Positions 7,798-17,187 are shown, counted from the stretch's first letter. The stretch: 64,000 nucleotides of DNA from Caulobacteraceae bacterium (GCA_019247715.1 JAFBAO010000052.1:1-64000), one strand, 5' to 3'. Notes: a model not told the origin generated them from the sequence alone. Program-made: numbers and translations.

Positions 7798-9381
7798 GTG
7801 ACGGCGCTCCAGGCGGAAGCCGCCGCCGGGCAGGCGGATGCGCGCGCGCGGGCGGTGGCCGCGGCCTTCGAGCGCCGGCGCGGTTTCATCACCTTTGGCC
7901 TCATCGCGGCGACCTTCATGGGCACGCTCGACCAGACGGTGGTGAACGTGGCGCTCGCCCACATCCAGGGAAGCCTTTCGGCCTCGCAGGAGGAGATCAC
8001 CTGGGTGCTCACCTGCTACCTGGTGGCAACCGCGGTCACCACGCCGATCTCCAGCTGGCTGGCGGCCCGGTTCGGGCTCAAGCCCATGGCGCTCACCTGC
8101 ATCAGCCTCTTCACGGTCGCCTCGGTGTTGTGCGGACTGGCGACCAACCTGCCGGAGATGATCGCTTTCCGGATCGTGCAGGGGGTGACCATCGCCCCGG
8201 TGCCGCCGATCGCCCAGGCGGTGCTGCTGCGGATCAACCCGCCCTCGCGCTACGGCCGCGCCATCGCGCTGTTCTCCACCGCCGCCATGGCCGGACCGGT
8301 CGCCGGCCCGGTGCTCGGTGGCTACCTGACCGAAGCTCTTTCCTGGCGCTGGTGCTTCTTCATCAACCTGTGGCCCGGGGCCTTCGCATTGCTGGCGCTC
8401 TGGTTCTCGATGCCGGCCGAGGAGCCGCAGCCGCGGCGTTTCGACTTCCTGGGCTTCGGCTCGCTGGCCGTCGCCATCGGCGCGTTCCAACTGATGCTGG
8501 ACCGAGGCCCCGTGCAAGACTGGTTCGGGTCGACCGAAATCTGGGCCGACGCGATCATCGCCGGCATCGGCGTCTGGATCTACGCGACCCACACGCTCTC
8601 GGCGCGCCATCCGCTCTTCGACCCAGCGCTGATCCGCGACCGCAATTTCGTGGTCGGCACGGGCGTGCTCTTCGCCATGACCACGCTCACCTATTCCAGC
8701 ATCGCCCTGATGCCGCTGATGACCCAGACCCTGATGGGCTATCCTCCGCTCACCACGGGCTTCCTGAACCTGCCCCGCGCGCTTCTGGCCCTGGCCGCTC
8801 TTCAGGTGATCGGTCGGGTGGACAGGTTCATCGATCGGCGGCTGCTGGCCGGAGCGGGGCTGACCCTGCTCGCCGTGGGCTATTGGTCCATGGGGAAATT
8901 CGACCTTTCGATGGGTCCTGAGACCATCATCGTGGCGACGCTGATGCAGGGGCTCGGGCAGGGGTGCGTGACGGTGCCGGTCACCACCATGTCCTTCGCC
9001 ACCATAGGCCCGAGACAGCAAGCCGACGCCTCGACCGTGAGCAGCCTGCTGCGCAGCCTCAGCGGGGGGGTCGGCGTGTCGGTCACCGAGGCCTTCCTGT
9101 CGAGCCACACCCAGATGATGCACGCCAGCATGACGGCCCAGCTCATTCCAGGCGATCCGGTGCTGCGCGCGGGTCTGCCGCCCGCCCTTTGGCCGGAAAC
9201 GCTGGCCGGCGCCTTCGCCCTCAACGCCGAGATAACCCGGCAGGCCTCGATGGTGGCTTTCGTCGAGAGCTACCGGATCATGGTCCTCCTGACCTTGATC
9301 TGCGTGCCCTTGCTCTTGCTGTTGCGATATCGCCGGCCGGTCCCGGGCGCCGCCCCTCAGGCCGCGGTGGTCGGAGATTGA
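7798..9381 (+). CDS. MFS transporter, DHA2 (EmrB/QacA) type, 14 TM
   Basis: 527 aa from GTG 7798. It shows the DHA2 signature LDQTVVNVALAHIQGS in TM1, a following WV-x-x-Y segment, a basic loop after TM2 (RFGLKP) and the TM5 motif PVAGPVLGGYL. About fourteen hydrophobic stretches are visible and the protein ends in a short charged tail. This type is a proton-driven exporter in the inner membrane, usually for hydrophobic or toxic compounds, often with an EmrA-like adaptor; no adaptor is seen here. Its end overlaps the tail of the convergent SDR by 25 bases. A related exporter is at 43744-45264. Confidence 0.9.
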   Translation: MTALQAEAAAGQADARARAVAAAFERRRGFITFGLIAATFMGTLDQTVVNVALAHIQGSLSASQEEITWVLTCYLVATAVTTPISSWLAARFGLKPMALTCISLFTVASVLCGLATNLPEMIAFRIVQGVTIAPVPPIAQAVLLRINPPSRYGRAIALFSTAAMAGPVAGPVLGGYLTEALSWRWCFFINLWPGAFALLALWFSMPAEEPQPRRFDFLGFGSLAVAIGAFQLMLDRGPVQDWFGSTEIWADAIIAGIGVWIYATHTLSARHPLFDPALIRDRNFVVGTGVLFAMTTLTYSSIALMPLMTQTLMGYPPLTTGFLNLPRALLALAALQVIGRVDRFIDRRLLAGAGLTLLAVGYWSMGKFDLSMGPETIIVATLMQGLGQGCVTVPVTTMSFATIGPRQQADASTVSSLLRSLSGGVGVSVTEAFLSSHTQMMHASMTAQLIPGDPVLRAGLPPALWPETLAGAFALNAEITRQASMVAFVESYRIMVLLTLICVPLLLLLRYRRPVPGAAPQAAVVGD

Positions 9382-10195
9382 TCCAGCGCCTCCTGGACCG
9401 TCCGTAGCCGCGCGGAGATGGCCGCCTTGTAGCGGGCCTGCATGGGCAGAACGTAGAGCCTGCCTTCGCTGATTGCGCCGAGCACGAGGTCAGCGATCAT
9501 CTCCGGCGCCGCCCGGTCCGTGCGATCGGGCGATGCGAGGGCGGCGATGTTCTGCGCCATCTGCGGGGCGATGAAGCCCCGCTCGGGGAACACCTCCGGC
9601 CTCAGAGTCTCGGACTCCATGATCCGGGTGTTGACGCCGCCGGGACAGAGCACCGAGACCCCGAGCGGGGTGTCCGCGAGCTCCTTGGCCAGGCCTTCGG
9701 CGACGCCGACGAGGGCGAACTTCGAGGCGGTGTAGGCAGAGGACGAATTGCCCGCCAGGCCCGCCATGGAGGCGGTGATGGTCACGTGGCCCTCCTGCCT
9801 GTGTTCCAGCATCATCGGAAGGAAGGCCTTGAGGCAGTGGATCACGCCCCAGAGGTTCACCCCGAGCGTCCAGCGCCAGTCGTCCAGGGATTGCTCCCAG
9901 ACGGCCCCGTGGGTGACCACGCCGGCGTTGGCGAACAGCAGATGCGGCGCTCCGTAGGCCTCCCGCGTCGCGCCGCCAGCGCCGCCACCGAGCCCGCGTC
10001 CGATACGTCCGTCACGACGCCCAAGGCTTCGCCGCCCTTCGACCTGATGGCGTTCGCCGCCGCGTCCAGGCGCCCCTGCTGCACGTCGGAAAGGACGACC
10101 TTGGCGCCTTTGCGCGCCAGCCGTTCGGCCAGAGCCAGGCCGATCCCGCTCGCCGCGCCGGTGATCACGGCCGTGCGGCCCTTGATGCTCTTCAT
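9357..10195 (-). pseudogene. Frameshifted SDR family oxidoreductase
   Basis: The N-terminal ~75 residues (start ATG at 10195; loop GAASGIG) are in one frame. The remainder, from TREAYGAPHLLFANAG through the YTASK active site to the stop at 9357, is in another. The switch falls near 9975-9985, where restoring one base in the GC-rich tract gives a normal SDR of about 279 aa with all catalytic residues. Nothing else is damaged, so either a recent single-base deletion or a sequencing error is possible. It is the last gene of the minus-strand operon after the amidohydrolase (21 nt gap). Its 3' end overlaps the exporter gene by 25 bases. Confidence 0.8.
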
Positions 10196-10216
10196 GGTCC
10201 TGGCCTGACGATCGCG

Positions 10217-11386
10217 TCAGGCGCCCGCCGTCGGCGGCGCGCGCCCGCCGACGAAGTCCTCGAAGTTCGTGCGATAGAAAGACTCGCGCGCATCCTTCCC
10301 TATGCCGGAGGCGTCCATGCTTTGGTTGAACCGCCTCATCGGATTTCGACCGCCTTCGATGTGCGGGTAGTCCGACGAGAACATGAAAATGTCCGGCGAG
10401 CTCTGCGCGATCGCCCATCCCAGGTTCTCGTGGCCGAAGATCGTGCAGCGAATTTGCCGGATCACGTATTCGCTCAGCTTCAGATCCAGGTTCCGCAGCC
10501 TGGATTCGCTGCGCCGGAACGCCTCCATGGCCGAATCCAGATACTGCATCCACCCCGGCAGCCAGCAGCCGCCGAACTCCATCATGCCGATCCGCAAGTC
10601 GGGATGACGATGCAGGACGCCGTCGACGATCAGGGCGGTGACCGTCTCGATCAAGGGGTGAGGAACCGCCACATAGTCGATAGAGTTCAGGTGGCCGTCG
10701 CCGCCGTGAAACGCGGGCTCCTCCGGCAGGCCGTTGTTCCTGAAGGCCTCCGACGGCAGGCGCCCGCCCGCCAGGTGATAGACCAGCGGAACCCCGGCCT
10801 CCGCCAGCTGGGCCCACATGGGCTCGAACCCGATGTGGGCCGGCGAATGATCCTTTGGACAGTCGGCGCACGCCTGCAACGCCGCACATCCCATCTCGAT
10901 GGCTTCGCGCGCCATCTCGTTGCTGCGTTGGACATCGGCCATGGGAAGATAGCCGACCGGAAGCAAGCGCCGGTCGGCCGAGCAGAACGCCACGATCGCT
11001 CGGTTGTGGGTCTGCGCAAGCCCATACAGGTAGTCGAGATCGTCGCCTTTCTCGGCGTCGCGCAAGGATGCGCGCATGAACGAGTCGAACACCATCTGGG
11101 AAGAAAAGCCCAGGAGATCCAAGGCCCGGCGTCGATCGTCCCGGTCGAAGGCGCCCATCGCCCGAAAGAGCTTGCGCTCCATAAGCTCGCTCTCGGCCTT
11201 TTCGACAAACGCGGGCTGGTCGCTCTCACCCCTCACGCTCTCATATTGCGCCTTCCACATGGGGCCCGGCCATTCGTCGGACATCTTCCCGCGGGTCTGC
11301 GGATCGGCGAAGTCCAAGTAGAAGCCCGGGTCTTCGACCACGTGCGAATCTGCGTCGTGGCAAAGGAGGCCTGCGGCGTAAGTCAT
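10217..11386 (-). CDS. Amidohydrolase family metal-dependent hydrolase
   Basis: 389 aa. The start DADSHVVEDP is the metal-binding first strand seen in PF04909 amidohydrolases (here DxH rather than HxH), and the last conserved strand FSSDYPHIEGGRNP carries the terminal metal-binding Asp. Between them is a TIM-barrel-like succession of strands with VYHLAGG and MEFGG. Many relatives are decarboxylases or C-C/C-N hydrolases acting on ring-cleavage products. It lies in a minus-strand operon PPOX - aldo/keto reductase - this gene - SDR. A second, more distant amidohydrolase (frameshifted) is at 36992-37988. Substrate unknown. Confidence 0.88.
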   Translation of the reverse strand: MTYAAGLLCHDADSHVVEDPGFYLDFADPQTRGKMSDEWPGPMWKAQYESVRGESDQPAFVEKAESELMERKLFRAMGAFDRDDRRRALDLLGFSSQMVFDSFMRASLRDAEKGDDLDYLYGLAQTHNRAIVAFCSADRRLLPVGYLPMADVQRSNEMAREAIEMGCAALQACADCPKDHSPAHIGFEPMWAQLAEAGVPLVYHLAGGRLPSEAFRNNGLPEEPAFHGGDGHLNSIDYVAVPHPLIETVTALIVDGVLHRHPDLRIGMMEFGGCWLPGWMQYLDSAMEAFRRSESRLRNLDLKLSEYVIRQIRCTIFGHENLGWAIAQSSPDIFMFSSDYPHIEGGRNPMRRFNQSMDASGIGKDARESFYRTNFEDFVGGRAPPTAGA

Positions 11387-11431
11387 GTTGAATTCCTTCC
11401 CGCGCGCGTTCTCATATCCAGCGACCCCGTC

Positions 11432-12487
11432 TCAGTCCGCCGGCGCCCGGATCGGCGGCTGCAGCTGCAGAGGCGCGTCCCGTTCCGCTCCGAGTCCGAC
11501 CGTCTGGTGAATGTCGTAGGGGTAGGGAAGCGGCGTCGCGCTCACCTCGTCCAGGCGGCGCACCTCCTCGTCGGTGAGCGACCAGCTCGCGGCGGCGAGG
11601 TTGCCGGCCAACTGGTCGGCGGTGCGGGCGCCGAGCAGGATCGAACTCACGCCCGCGCGCCGCGCCACCCAGTTCAGGGCCACTTGCGAAGCGCTCGCAC
11701 CGGGCCGCGTCGACGCGATCGCTTCGAGTTCGGCGACGATCCGGGGGCCGCGCTCCTGATACTTGTCCAGCCAGCCGTGGTGGGCGAGCCGGGTGGGCGC
11801 GGCGACCTCCCCGTGCTTGAACTTGCCGGAGAGGTAGCCGGTGGCGAGCGGGCTCCAGATGATGGAGCCCACCCCTTCCTCGACCGCCAGCGGCAGCAGT
11901 TCGTTCTCGGCGTCTCGGTGCAGCAGCGAATACTGGATCTGCTGGGAGGCGAAGCGCTCGGTCCCCAGACGATCGGAGACGGCCAGCGACTTCATCATGA
12001 ACCAGCCGCTGTAGTTGGATGAGCCGATGTAGCGGACTTTGCCCTGGCGCACGAGATCGTCCATGGCCCGCAACGTCTCTTCCGGCGGCGTCTGCCGGTC
12101 CTGGCCGTGGATCTGATAAAGGTCGATGAAGTCGGTCTTCAGGCGGCGAAGGCTGGCCTCGCAGGCGCGGATGATGTGCCGGCGGTTGGCGCCCCGGTCG
12201 TTCACGCCCCGCCCGGTCGCGAAATAGCACTTGGTGGCGATCAGCACCCAGTTGCGCCGGTTTCCGAGCGCCTGCGCCAGTTCCTCCTCCGAGCGCCCGG
12301 CGGAGTAGGCGTCGGAGGTGTCGAAAAGGTTCACGCCGGCCTCGATGCACATGTCGATCTGGCGCCGGGCTTCCTCGCCGGTCGTATCGCCGGTGCCCGC
12401 GAAGCGGCCGACCCCGCCGAACGACATCGTGCCGAAGCCGAAGGTCGAAACTTTCAAGCCGGTGCGGCCCAAAAGGCGGTATTCCAT
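11432..12487 (-). CDS. Aldo/keto reductase
   Basis: 351 aa from ATG 12487. The (alpha/beta)8-barrel tetrad is present: D56, Y61, K86 and H127, in the contexts NLFDTSDAY, ATKCYF and LYQIHG. The GSSNYSGW strand and a C-terminal NADPH-binding segment (ILLGARTADQL) follow, as in the YajO/Tas-like and voltage-channel-beta-like branch. It reduces carbonyl groups with NADPH in the cytoplasm. It lies 52 nt after the PPOX gene and 45 nt before the amidohydrolase, so the three are probably co-transcribed. Confidence 0.93.
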   Translation of the reverse strand: MEYRLLGRTGLKVSTFGFGTMSFGGVGRFAGTGDTTGEEARRQIDMCIEAGVNLFDTSDAYSAGRSEEELAQALGNRRNWVLIATKCYFATGRGVNDRGANRRHIIRACEASLRRLKTDFIDLYQIHGQDRQTPPEETLRAMDDLVRQGKVRYIGSSNYSGWFMMKSLAVSDRLGTERFASQQIQYSLLHRDAENELLPLAVEEGVGSIIWSPLATGYLSGKFKHGEVAAPTRLAHHGWLDKYQERGPRIVAELEAIASTRPGASASQVALNWVARRAGVSSILLGARTADQLAGNLAAASWSLTDEEVRRLDEVSATPLPYPYDIHQTVGLGAERDAPLQLQPPIRAPAD

Positions 12488-12539
12488 CTTCTTCTCCGAT
12501 ATCGATATTGCGAAGTCTGCGTTTCGCCTGGCCCGCCTA

Positions 12540-13004
12540 TCAGGCCGCCGTCATTCTGATCTTGCGGTTATACCAGGACCGGATTTCACCGGGCCGCGGC
12601 GTCATTCTGATGATAACGCCTTCCCGGGCGTAATGCTTTTGAGTGGCTTCGGGGACTGCGAGACCTTCGCGCCCGAAAGCCTTGTACTTGGCGCCGCGAA
12701 CCTTGTTGAATTTCTCGATCAAGGCGGGGTCGGTGACGAACTCCGCGTCGCAGTTGGCGATGACCGCCCGTAGGTCGATCCACTTCTCGCCCTCCTCGAC
12801 CATGCAGCAGACGCGCGGATCGCGTTTCAGGTGCTGCACCTTTGGAGACTTCGCGCCGGTGCTGGTCCAGAAGGCGCCGTCCATCCAGACGTACCAGATG
12901 GGGATCAGCAGCGGCTCTCCGGACTTGCGGATCGTCGCCATGATCAAGGTGTGGCCGTTGGTGAGGAACTCGTCTCGCTCTTCTTCGGTCAGCCTGACGC
13001 CCAT
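12540..13004 (-). CDS. Pyridoxamine 5'-phosphate oxidase (PPOX)-fold flavin or F420-dependent protein
   Basis: 154 aa with ATG 13004 after GGAGGAG. The split-barrel pattern is visible: a short helix, MATIRKSGEPLLIPIWYVW, then WTSTGAKSPKVQHLKRDPRVCCMVEEG, a typical phosphate-binding region with Lys/Arg. This size and pattern match the PPOX class often annotated as F420-dependent. It starts the minus-strand operon with the aldo/keto reductase. F420 or FMN use cannot be told from sequence alone. It is one of three families in this window linked to deazaflavin chemistry. Confidence 0.85.
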   Translation of the reverse strand: MGVRLTEEERDEFLTNGHTLIMATIRKSGEPLLIPIWYVWMDGAFWTSTGAKSPKVQHLKRDPRVCCMVEEGEKWIDLRAVIANCDAEFVTDPALIEKFNKVRGAKYKAFGREGLAVPEATQKHYAREGVIIRMTPRPGEIRSWYNRKIRMTAA

Positions 13005-13250
13005 GTTTCATCTCCTCCAAGTTGACGCCGCCGCCCGCCGCCTGCGTGGCGAGCGTCGCCGGTCGCAGGCCAGCATATCTCCGCGTGGGGACCCGGGGGA
13101 AGAGACGCGACCTCAGGGTCGAAGCCGGCGTCTCGGCGGCGGGGAGGCAACCGCGAGCTCGTCCGCCGAGGCCTGGCCGAACCATGCCATGTACGGGGCC
13201 CGGCGCCATGCTAGAAGGGGCCTCGCGTGGGGCGTCTGCGTGAGGCGATA

Positions 13251-13925
13251 ATGAGGTTTCACCGCACTCTTGGAACAACCGCTCTTGCCCTGGCCGTCGC
13301 CGGCGCGACGGTCGGCGCAGCCTGGGCCCAGCCGGGCGGCTACAACAACGGCCCCCCGCCGCCTCCCTCCTCGGCCTACGGCGCCGGGCCAAACAGCCGG
13401 GCGCCGGCGCCGGACGACTATGACAACCAGCCCCCGGACGAGGGCGCCTACAACGTGCCGCCGCCTCCCGGCTACAGGCCGGACGACGCGGGCGAGGACA
13501 CCTCCGGCCAGGCTCGCGAGGAGGACGACCGCTACGCTTACCAGGCCGAGCGCTGGGCGGCCCAGAACTGCGAGGCGGAGCGGGCGGGCAGCACCGCCGG
13601 CGGGGCGATCATCGGCGGCATCCTGGGCGCACTCATCGGGGCGGGCGTGGGCGGCCATGGGGGCGGCGTGGCGGCCGGCGCGCTGATCGGAGGCTCGACC
13701 GGCGCGGTGATCGGCCACTCGGCGGCCGTCAACAGCCCGAACTGCCCACCCGGCTACGTGATGCGCGCCGGGGCGCCGGCGTTCTATCCGGGGCCGGTCT
13801 TCGGGGGGGAGGTCGTGTATGCGGCGCCCGGCTGGTACGATCCCTGGATCTGGTACGGAGGCCACTGGATCTATCGGCCCTACCCCTATCATCGGTACTA
13901 CTGGCATCGCCGGCACTACCACTAG
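13251..13925 (+). CDS. Glycine-zipper envelope protein with His/Tyr-rich tail
   Basis: 224 aa from ATG 13251. A Sec signal peptide ends around AWA-Q at residues 24-27. Residues ~28-100 are Pro/Gly/Tyr-rich and probably unstructured. Near 118-165 there is a glycine zipper (GGAIIGGILGALIGAGVGG), as in outer-membrane lipoprotein-like and 17-kDa antigen proteins, although no lipobox Cys is seen. The last ~45 residues contain many Trp, Tyr and His (WYGGHWIYRPYPYHRYYWHRRHYH), a possible metal-binding or surface motif. It is isolated, without a clear operon link to the catabolic genes, and could be a general envelope protein. Confidence 0.8.
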   Translation: MRFHRTLGTTALALAVAGATVGAAWAQPGGYNNGPPPPPSSAYGAGPNSRAPAPDDYDNQPPDEGAYNVPPPPGYRPDDAGEDTSGQAREEDDRYAYQAERWAAQNCEAERAGSTAGGAIIGGILGALIGAGVGGHGGGVAAGALIGGSTGAVIGHSAAVNSPNCPPGYVMRAGAPAFYPGPVFGGEVVYAAPGWYDPWIWYGGHWIYRPYPYHRYYWHRRHYH

Positions 13926-13986
13926 CTTCGGCCCCCCGCCGGCGGGCAAGAGCTTGGTCGAACGATCAGCCTGATCGCAACCTGTT

Positions 13987-14979
13987 TCAGGCGAACTGGA
14001 TCCTGCCCTCGGCCTCGAGCCAGTCGACGGTCGCCCGCAGGCCGTCCGCCACCGAGGTCGGGGTCACCCCGAGCTCGGCGATCGTGCGCGAGGGGTCCTG
14101 CATGGGCTTCGGGTAGACGCGGTTGGCGAACCGCAGCATCGTTCCGAACTCCTCGTCCGTCTCGGCGCCGGGCGCGTTGGGATTGAACGCCTCGACGCGG
14201 TGGGGCGAGCCGGCCATCTCGGCCGCCAGCGCGCAGAACTCCGGCATGGACTTGTTGTCGTCCACCGCCCCGGCGGCGAGGTAGCGCGCGCCCCGCCGGC
14301 CCCGCTCCAGGGCGGCCAGGGCGATGTTGGCCACGTCGTCCACGAACACCCAGGTCATCTGCATGGGGAGATAGCGTTTGAATGTCCCGTTGATGCCGCA
14401 CAGGATGTTGCTGTTGAAGCTCGTCGGGACCAGCGAGCGATCGACGTAAGGGGAGGGGCCGTAGATGGCCGCCGGAAGGACGAGGGCGATGTCCTGGCCG
14501 CGGGCCGCCCGAGCCATGGCTTCGTAGTAGGTGGCCCGCTTGGTGCGCGAATAGGGGGGATCGTTCGGCCCCATCTCGATCAGCGGCGACAGTTCGGTGA
14601 GGGTCTTGTCGGTCTGCAGGAAGGCCGTGGTGAGGAGCATCACGGTCCGCTCGACCCCCGCCTTGGCCGCTGCGTCCATGACGTTGAAGGCCCCGTTCTG
14701 GTTGACCGCGTCGTATTCCGCCGGGGTCGCGGTCGCCCAGGTGCCGCCGATCAGCGCCGCGCAGTTGATCACCCAGTTCGCGCCTTCGACCGCCTTTTCG
14801 AGGCTCGCGCGGTCGGTGATGTCGCCGTAGGCGATCTCGACGCCCAGCTGGCGCAGGGGCGCCACGTCGTTCGACGGACGCACGAGGGCCCGCATGCGAT
14901 AGCCCCTGGCCGCGCCGATGCGGCAGATGTTCGCGCCGACCAGCCCGGTCGCGCCGGTCACAAAGATCACCTTCGACAT
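13987..14979 (-). CDS. NAD(P)-dependent epimerase/dehydratase-like extended SDR
   Basis: 330 aa, ATG 14979 preceded by GGGAGGAGG. It begins with TGATGLVGANI, the GxxGxxG loop of extended SDRs, followed by VRPSND, D-x-D (GDITD), and a catalytic YSRTK near the middle. The C-terminal domain is substrate-binding. Members include sugar epimerases, dihydroflavonol reductases and 3beta-hydroxysteroid dehydrogenases; none can be chosen. It lies with a SnoaL-like gene on the minus strand (81 nt spacing), and the two end towards the glycine-zipper gene. Confidence 0.9.
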   Translation of the reverse strand: MSKVIFVTGATGLVGANICRIGAARGYRMRALVRPSNDVAPLRQLGVEIAYGDITDRASLEKAVEGANWVINCAALIGGTWATATPAEYDAVNQNGAFNVMDAAAKAGVERTVMLLTTAFLQTDKTLTELSPLIEMGPNDPPYSRTKRATYYEAMARAARGQDIALVLPAAIYGPSPYVDRSLVPTSFNSNILCGINGTFKRYLPMQMTWVFVDDVANIALAALERGRRGARYLAAGAVDDNKSMPEFCALAAEMAGSPHRVEAFNPNAPGAETDEEFGTMLRFANRVYPKPMQDPSRTIAELGVTPTSVADGLRATVDWLEAEGRIQFA

Positions 14980-15060
14980 GGGTCCTCCTCCCTGGCGCGG
15001 GCCGGTTCTGCGGTCAGGCGCGTCCCTGCGGTAAATCCAAAATCGCCTGCGCCCTTCCGG

Positions 15061-15462
15061 TCAACTCGGGGCTGGGATGTTGTCCGGCGTCTTGCGGTGA
15101 GCGACGCGGACCGCCATGCGCCAGCCTTGCGGGGTGCGGCGCACGACGTCGCGGTACATGGCGCTGCCGCCGCCGCCGACCCGGTGGCTGATCACCTTGG
15201 AAACCACCCGCACCGTCCCGTCGTCGTCCTCCGTCACCACGACGTTCGTCACATGATGGGCGAGGGGATGGTTGGTGGCCGGGTCCTTCCAGAAATCCAG
15301 GATCTCGTCCGGGCCGCTGTAGACGCGCCCGCCCATGGGCGTGAGGTCGTAGACCGCGTCCTCCGTGAACAGCTCGCGGATGCGCGACCACTGCCGCTCG
15401 TCGATGATGTGGCCGTAGTTGCCCATCAGCTGATGAATCTCGATGAGATCCGCAGCATCCAT
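15061..15462 (-). CDS. SnoaL-like / NTF2-fold protein
   Basis: 133 aa from the ATG at 15462 with GGGGAG upstream. The sequence has the first helix LIEIHQLMGNYGHIIDERQWSR, an acidic FTEDAVYDL, then strands with HHVTN and a basic, aromatic C-terminus, the pattern of SnoaL_4 proteins. They often act as ring-oxidation isomerases or dehydratases; no active acid-base pair can be fixed here. It is upstream of the extended SDR and probably transcribed with it. Confidence 0.78.
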   Translation of the reverse strand: MDAADLIEIHQLMGNYGHIIDERQWSRIRELFTEDAVYDLTPMGGRVYSGPDEILDFWKDPATNHPLAHHVTNVVVTEDDDGTVRVVSKVISHRVGGGGSAMYRDVVRRTPQGWRMAVRVAHRKTPDNIPAPS

Positions 15463-15657
15463 GCCGCTCGCTCCCCGTCCATCAGGCCATCGTTCGGCGC
15501 CAGCCGAGAGGACCGTGCGCAGTAGAAGGCGCGCGCCTCGCAAAAGTCCACCCACAGCCAGCGCGGCAGCGCGATGGGCGGGGCTTCTTGCGGGTCCGGC
15601 GGTCCTGGACGCCCGCGCCCGGCGCGGGTTATCCGGTTGTGAAGTCGAGACGAAGCG

Positions 15658-16548
15658 ATGCCATCGGGCCTTTCCTTGAACGCAACACCAAAGTCCCCGG
15701 CGCGGCTTGGCCGCCTAGGCGGATTGGCCGATCCCGGCGAGATCGCCTTCGTGGATCTCGGTCCCGACGATCGTCCCGTGGACGTGGTCTTCTGTCATGC
15801 GAACGGCGTCAACGGCGGCGCCTACCGCAGCGTGCTGGCGCCGGCCGCGCGTACGCTGCGCATCTGGGCGCTGGACCTGCGCGGGCACGGATCGACGACC
15901 CTGCCCGCCGACCCGGACCGCCGGGTGGGCTGGACCGAGTTCAGCGACGACCTCGCCGCCTTCCTGCGCGCCCACATAGAGCGGCCGGTGATCCTGTCGG
16001 GCCACTCGATGGGCGGTACGGTGAGCCTGATGGCGGCGGCCGAGGCGCCCGAGAAGGTCCGCCGGCTGGTGCTGTTCGATCCGGCTATCATGCCGCGCCT
16101 ATGGGACGGGCACACCGAGCGGCGCGACGACGCCCCACTGGTGCTGGGCGCACTGAAGCGGCGCGCGTCCTTCCCGGACAAGGCCGCGGCCGTCGACGCC
16201 CTTGTTGGCCGGGGCATCTTTCGCACCTGGTCGCGTCAGCAGATCGCCGACTATGTGGAGGGCGGACTGCGCCCAGTCGCCGATGGCGGGCTGACGCTCG
16301 CCTGCAGGCCCGAGTGGGAGGCTTCCAACTACCGGATCCACAACTGCGATCCCTGGGATGCGCTGGCGCGTGTCCGCGCGCCCATCGTGATCCGCCGGGC
16401 CGAGACCGGCTCGCCCTGCGCCACCGTCGAGCATGAGCCGGAGTTCGACCCCGCATGGCCGATCGAGATCGAGACCATCGCGGGGACCACTCACTTCCTG
16501 CCGATGGAGCGACCCGACGTGGTGGCCGAAGCCCTGACCCGGCCGTGA
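15658..16548 (+). CDS. Alpha/beta hydrolase
   Basis: 296 aa from ATG 15658. The oxyanion segment HANG lies at 47-50, the DLRGHG strand near 73-78, and the nucleophile elbow GHSMGG with S117. A late His in GTTHFLPME is the likely catalytic base, with an Asp/Glu between. It hydrolyses an ester, lactone or C-C bond in a small molecule; the family cannot be narrowed. It starts the plus-strand row with the VOC, carboxylesterase and monooxygenase genes, though a hairpin after it (16636-16656) may separate it from them. Confidence 0.9.
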   Translation: MPSGLSLNATPKSPARLGRLGGLADPGEIAFVDLGPDDRPVDVVFCHANGVNGGAYRSVLAPAARTLRIWALDLRGHGSTTLPADPDRRVGWTEFSDDLAAFLRAHIERPVILSGHSMGGTVSLMAAAEAPEKVRRLVLFDPAIMPRLWDGHTERRDDAPLVLGALKRRASFPDKAAAVDALVGRGIFRTWSRQQIADYVEGGLRPVADGGLTLACRPEWEASNYRIHNCDPWDALARVRAPIVIRRAETGSPCATVEHEPEFDPAWPIEIETIAGTTHFLPMERPDVVAEALTRP

Positions 16549-16635
16549 CGGCGAGGTTCGCCGGGGCGCGCCGACCGCGTGTGGCCCGCCAACCCATGGC
16601 CTAGCGGGCGCGGCCGAACTACGATCCCGTTCGCA

Positions 16636-16656
16636 CGCCTGAGCCGCCGTCAGGCG
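16636..16656 (+). terminator. Hairpin between hydrolase and VOC genes
   Basis: A 7-bp stem (CGCCTGA paired with TCAGGCG) around a GC-rich loop, about 88 nt after the hydrolase stop and about 24 nt before the VOC start. There is no T-tract, so it may be an attenuator, a weak terminator or chance. Confidence 0.35.
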
Positions 16657-16679
16657 GCCGAGCGACAGGAGGAACCGAC

Positions 16680-17141
16680 ATGGCCGAAGGCGAACCGCTG
16701 GTTTCGGTCCTCGGGCTCTCGCACGTGGTGTTGCGGGTGAGCGACCTGAACCGCGCGATCGACTATTACGACCGCTTGTTCGGGTTTCGCATCCATTCGG
16801 ACAAGCGGAATGCCATGGCGGAGGGCGCTAGCCCGTCGGTGGTCGGCGTGCTGGCGGGGCGCCTCGCCGTGGAGATCATCGAGACCACGGCGCCGATCGT
16901 GCGACGTGCGCGCGACGAGCCGGGATATGTCTGCATCGCCTTCGGCGTCGCCGACGCGGCCGCCGCGCTGGAGATCCTGAAATCGCGCGGATTGACCCGT
17001 TTTCCTGAGGTGGCCACCACGCCCAGCGGGCACAAGGCGGTGCTGTTTCGGGACCCGGACGGCAACATTCTCGAATTCATCGAGATCAAGGGCGCTCCGA
17101 CAATGCTGGAGTTGGCGATGGCGGGGGCGAAGGCGCAATAG
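16680..17141 (+). CDS. VOC superfamily (glyoxalase/extradiol dioxygenase-like) protein
   Basis: 153 aa starting at ATG 16680 after AGGAGGAA. It has one full betaalphabetabetabeta pair: LSHVVLRVSDLNRAIDYYDRLFGF at the start, with a possible metal-binding His, and FRDPDGNILEFIEI near the end, with the usual Glu. This is the glyoxalase-I-like layout. Members isomerise, open epoxides or cleave rings, and many act beside ring-degrading genes. It lies ahead of the carboxylesterase. Two other VOC genes are at 39921 and 61728. Confidence 0.87.
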   Translation: MAEGEPLVSVLGLSHVVLRVSDLNRAIDYYDRLFGFRIHSDKRNAMAEGASPSVVGVLAGRLAVEIIETTAPIVRRARDEPGYVCIAFGVADAAAALEILKSRGLTRFPEVATTPSGHKAVLFRDPDGNILEFIEIKGAPTMLELAMAGAKAQ

Positions 17142-17187
17142 AATTGAGCGCCGATCGAGAAGGCGGTCAGAGTATTCGGGAGGCGAA

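Noticed and set aside
10322..12022. Plus-strand 566-codon open frame opposite the amidohydrolase and aldo/keto reductase
   Set aside because: Antisense to two genes with full active sites; composition is that of a shadow frame.
13963..13977. Short inverted repeat CGATCAG-C-CTGATCG
   Set aside because: The loop is one base and the stem short; it may be chance in the gap between convergent genes.
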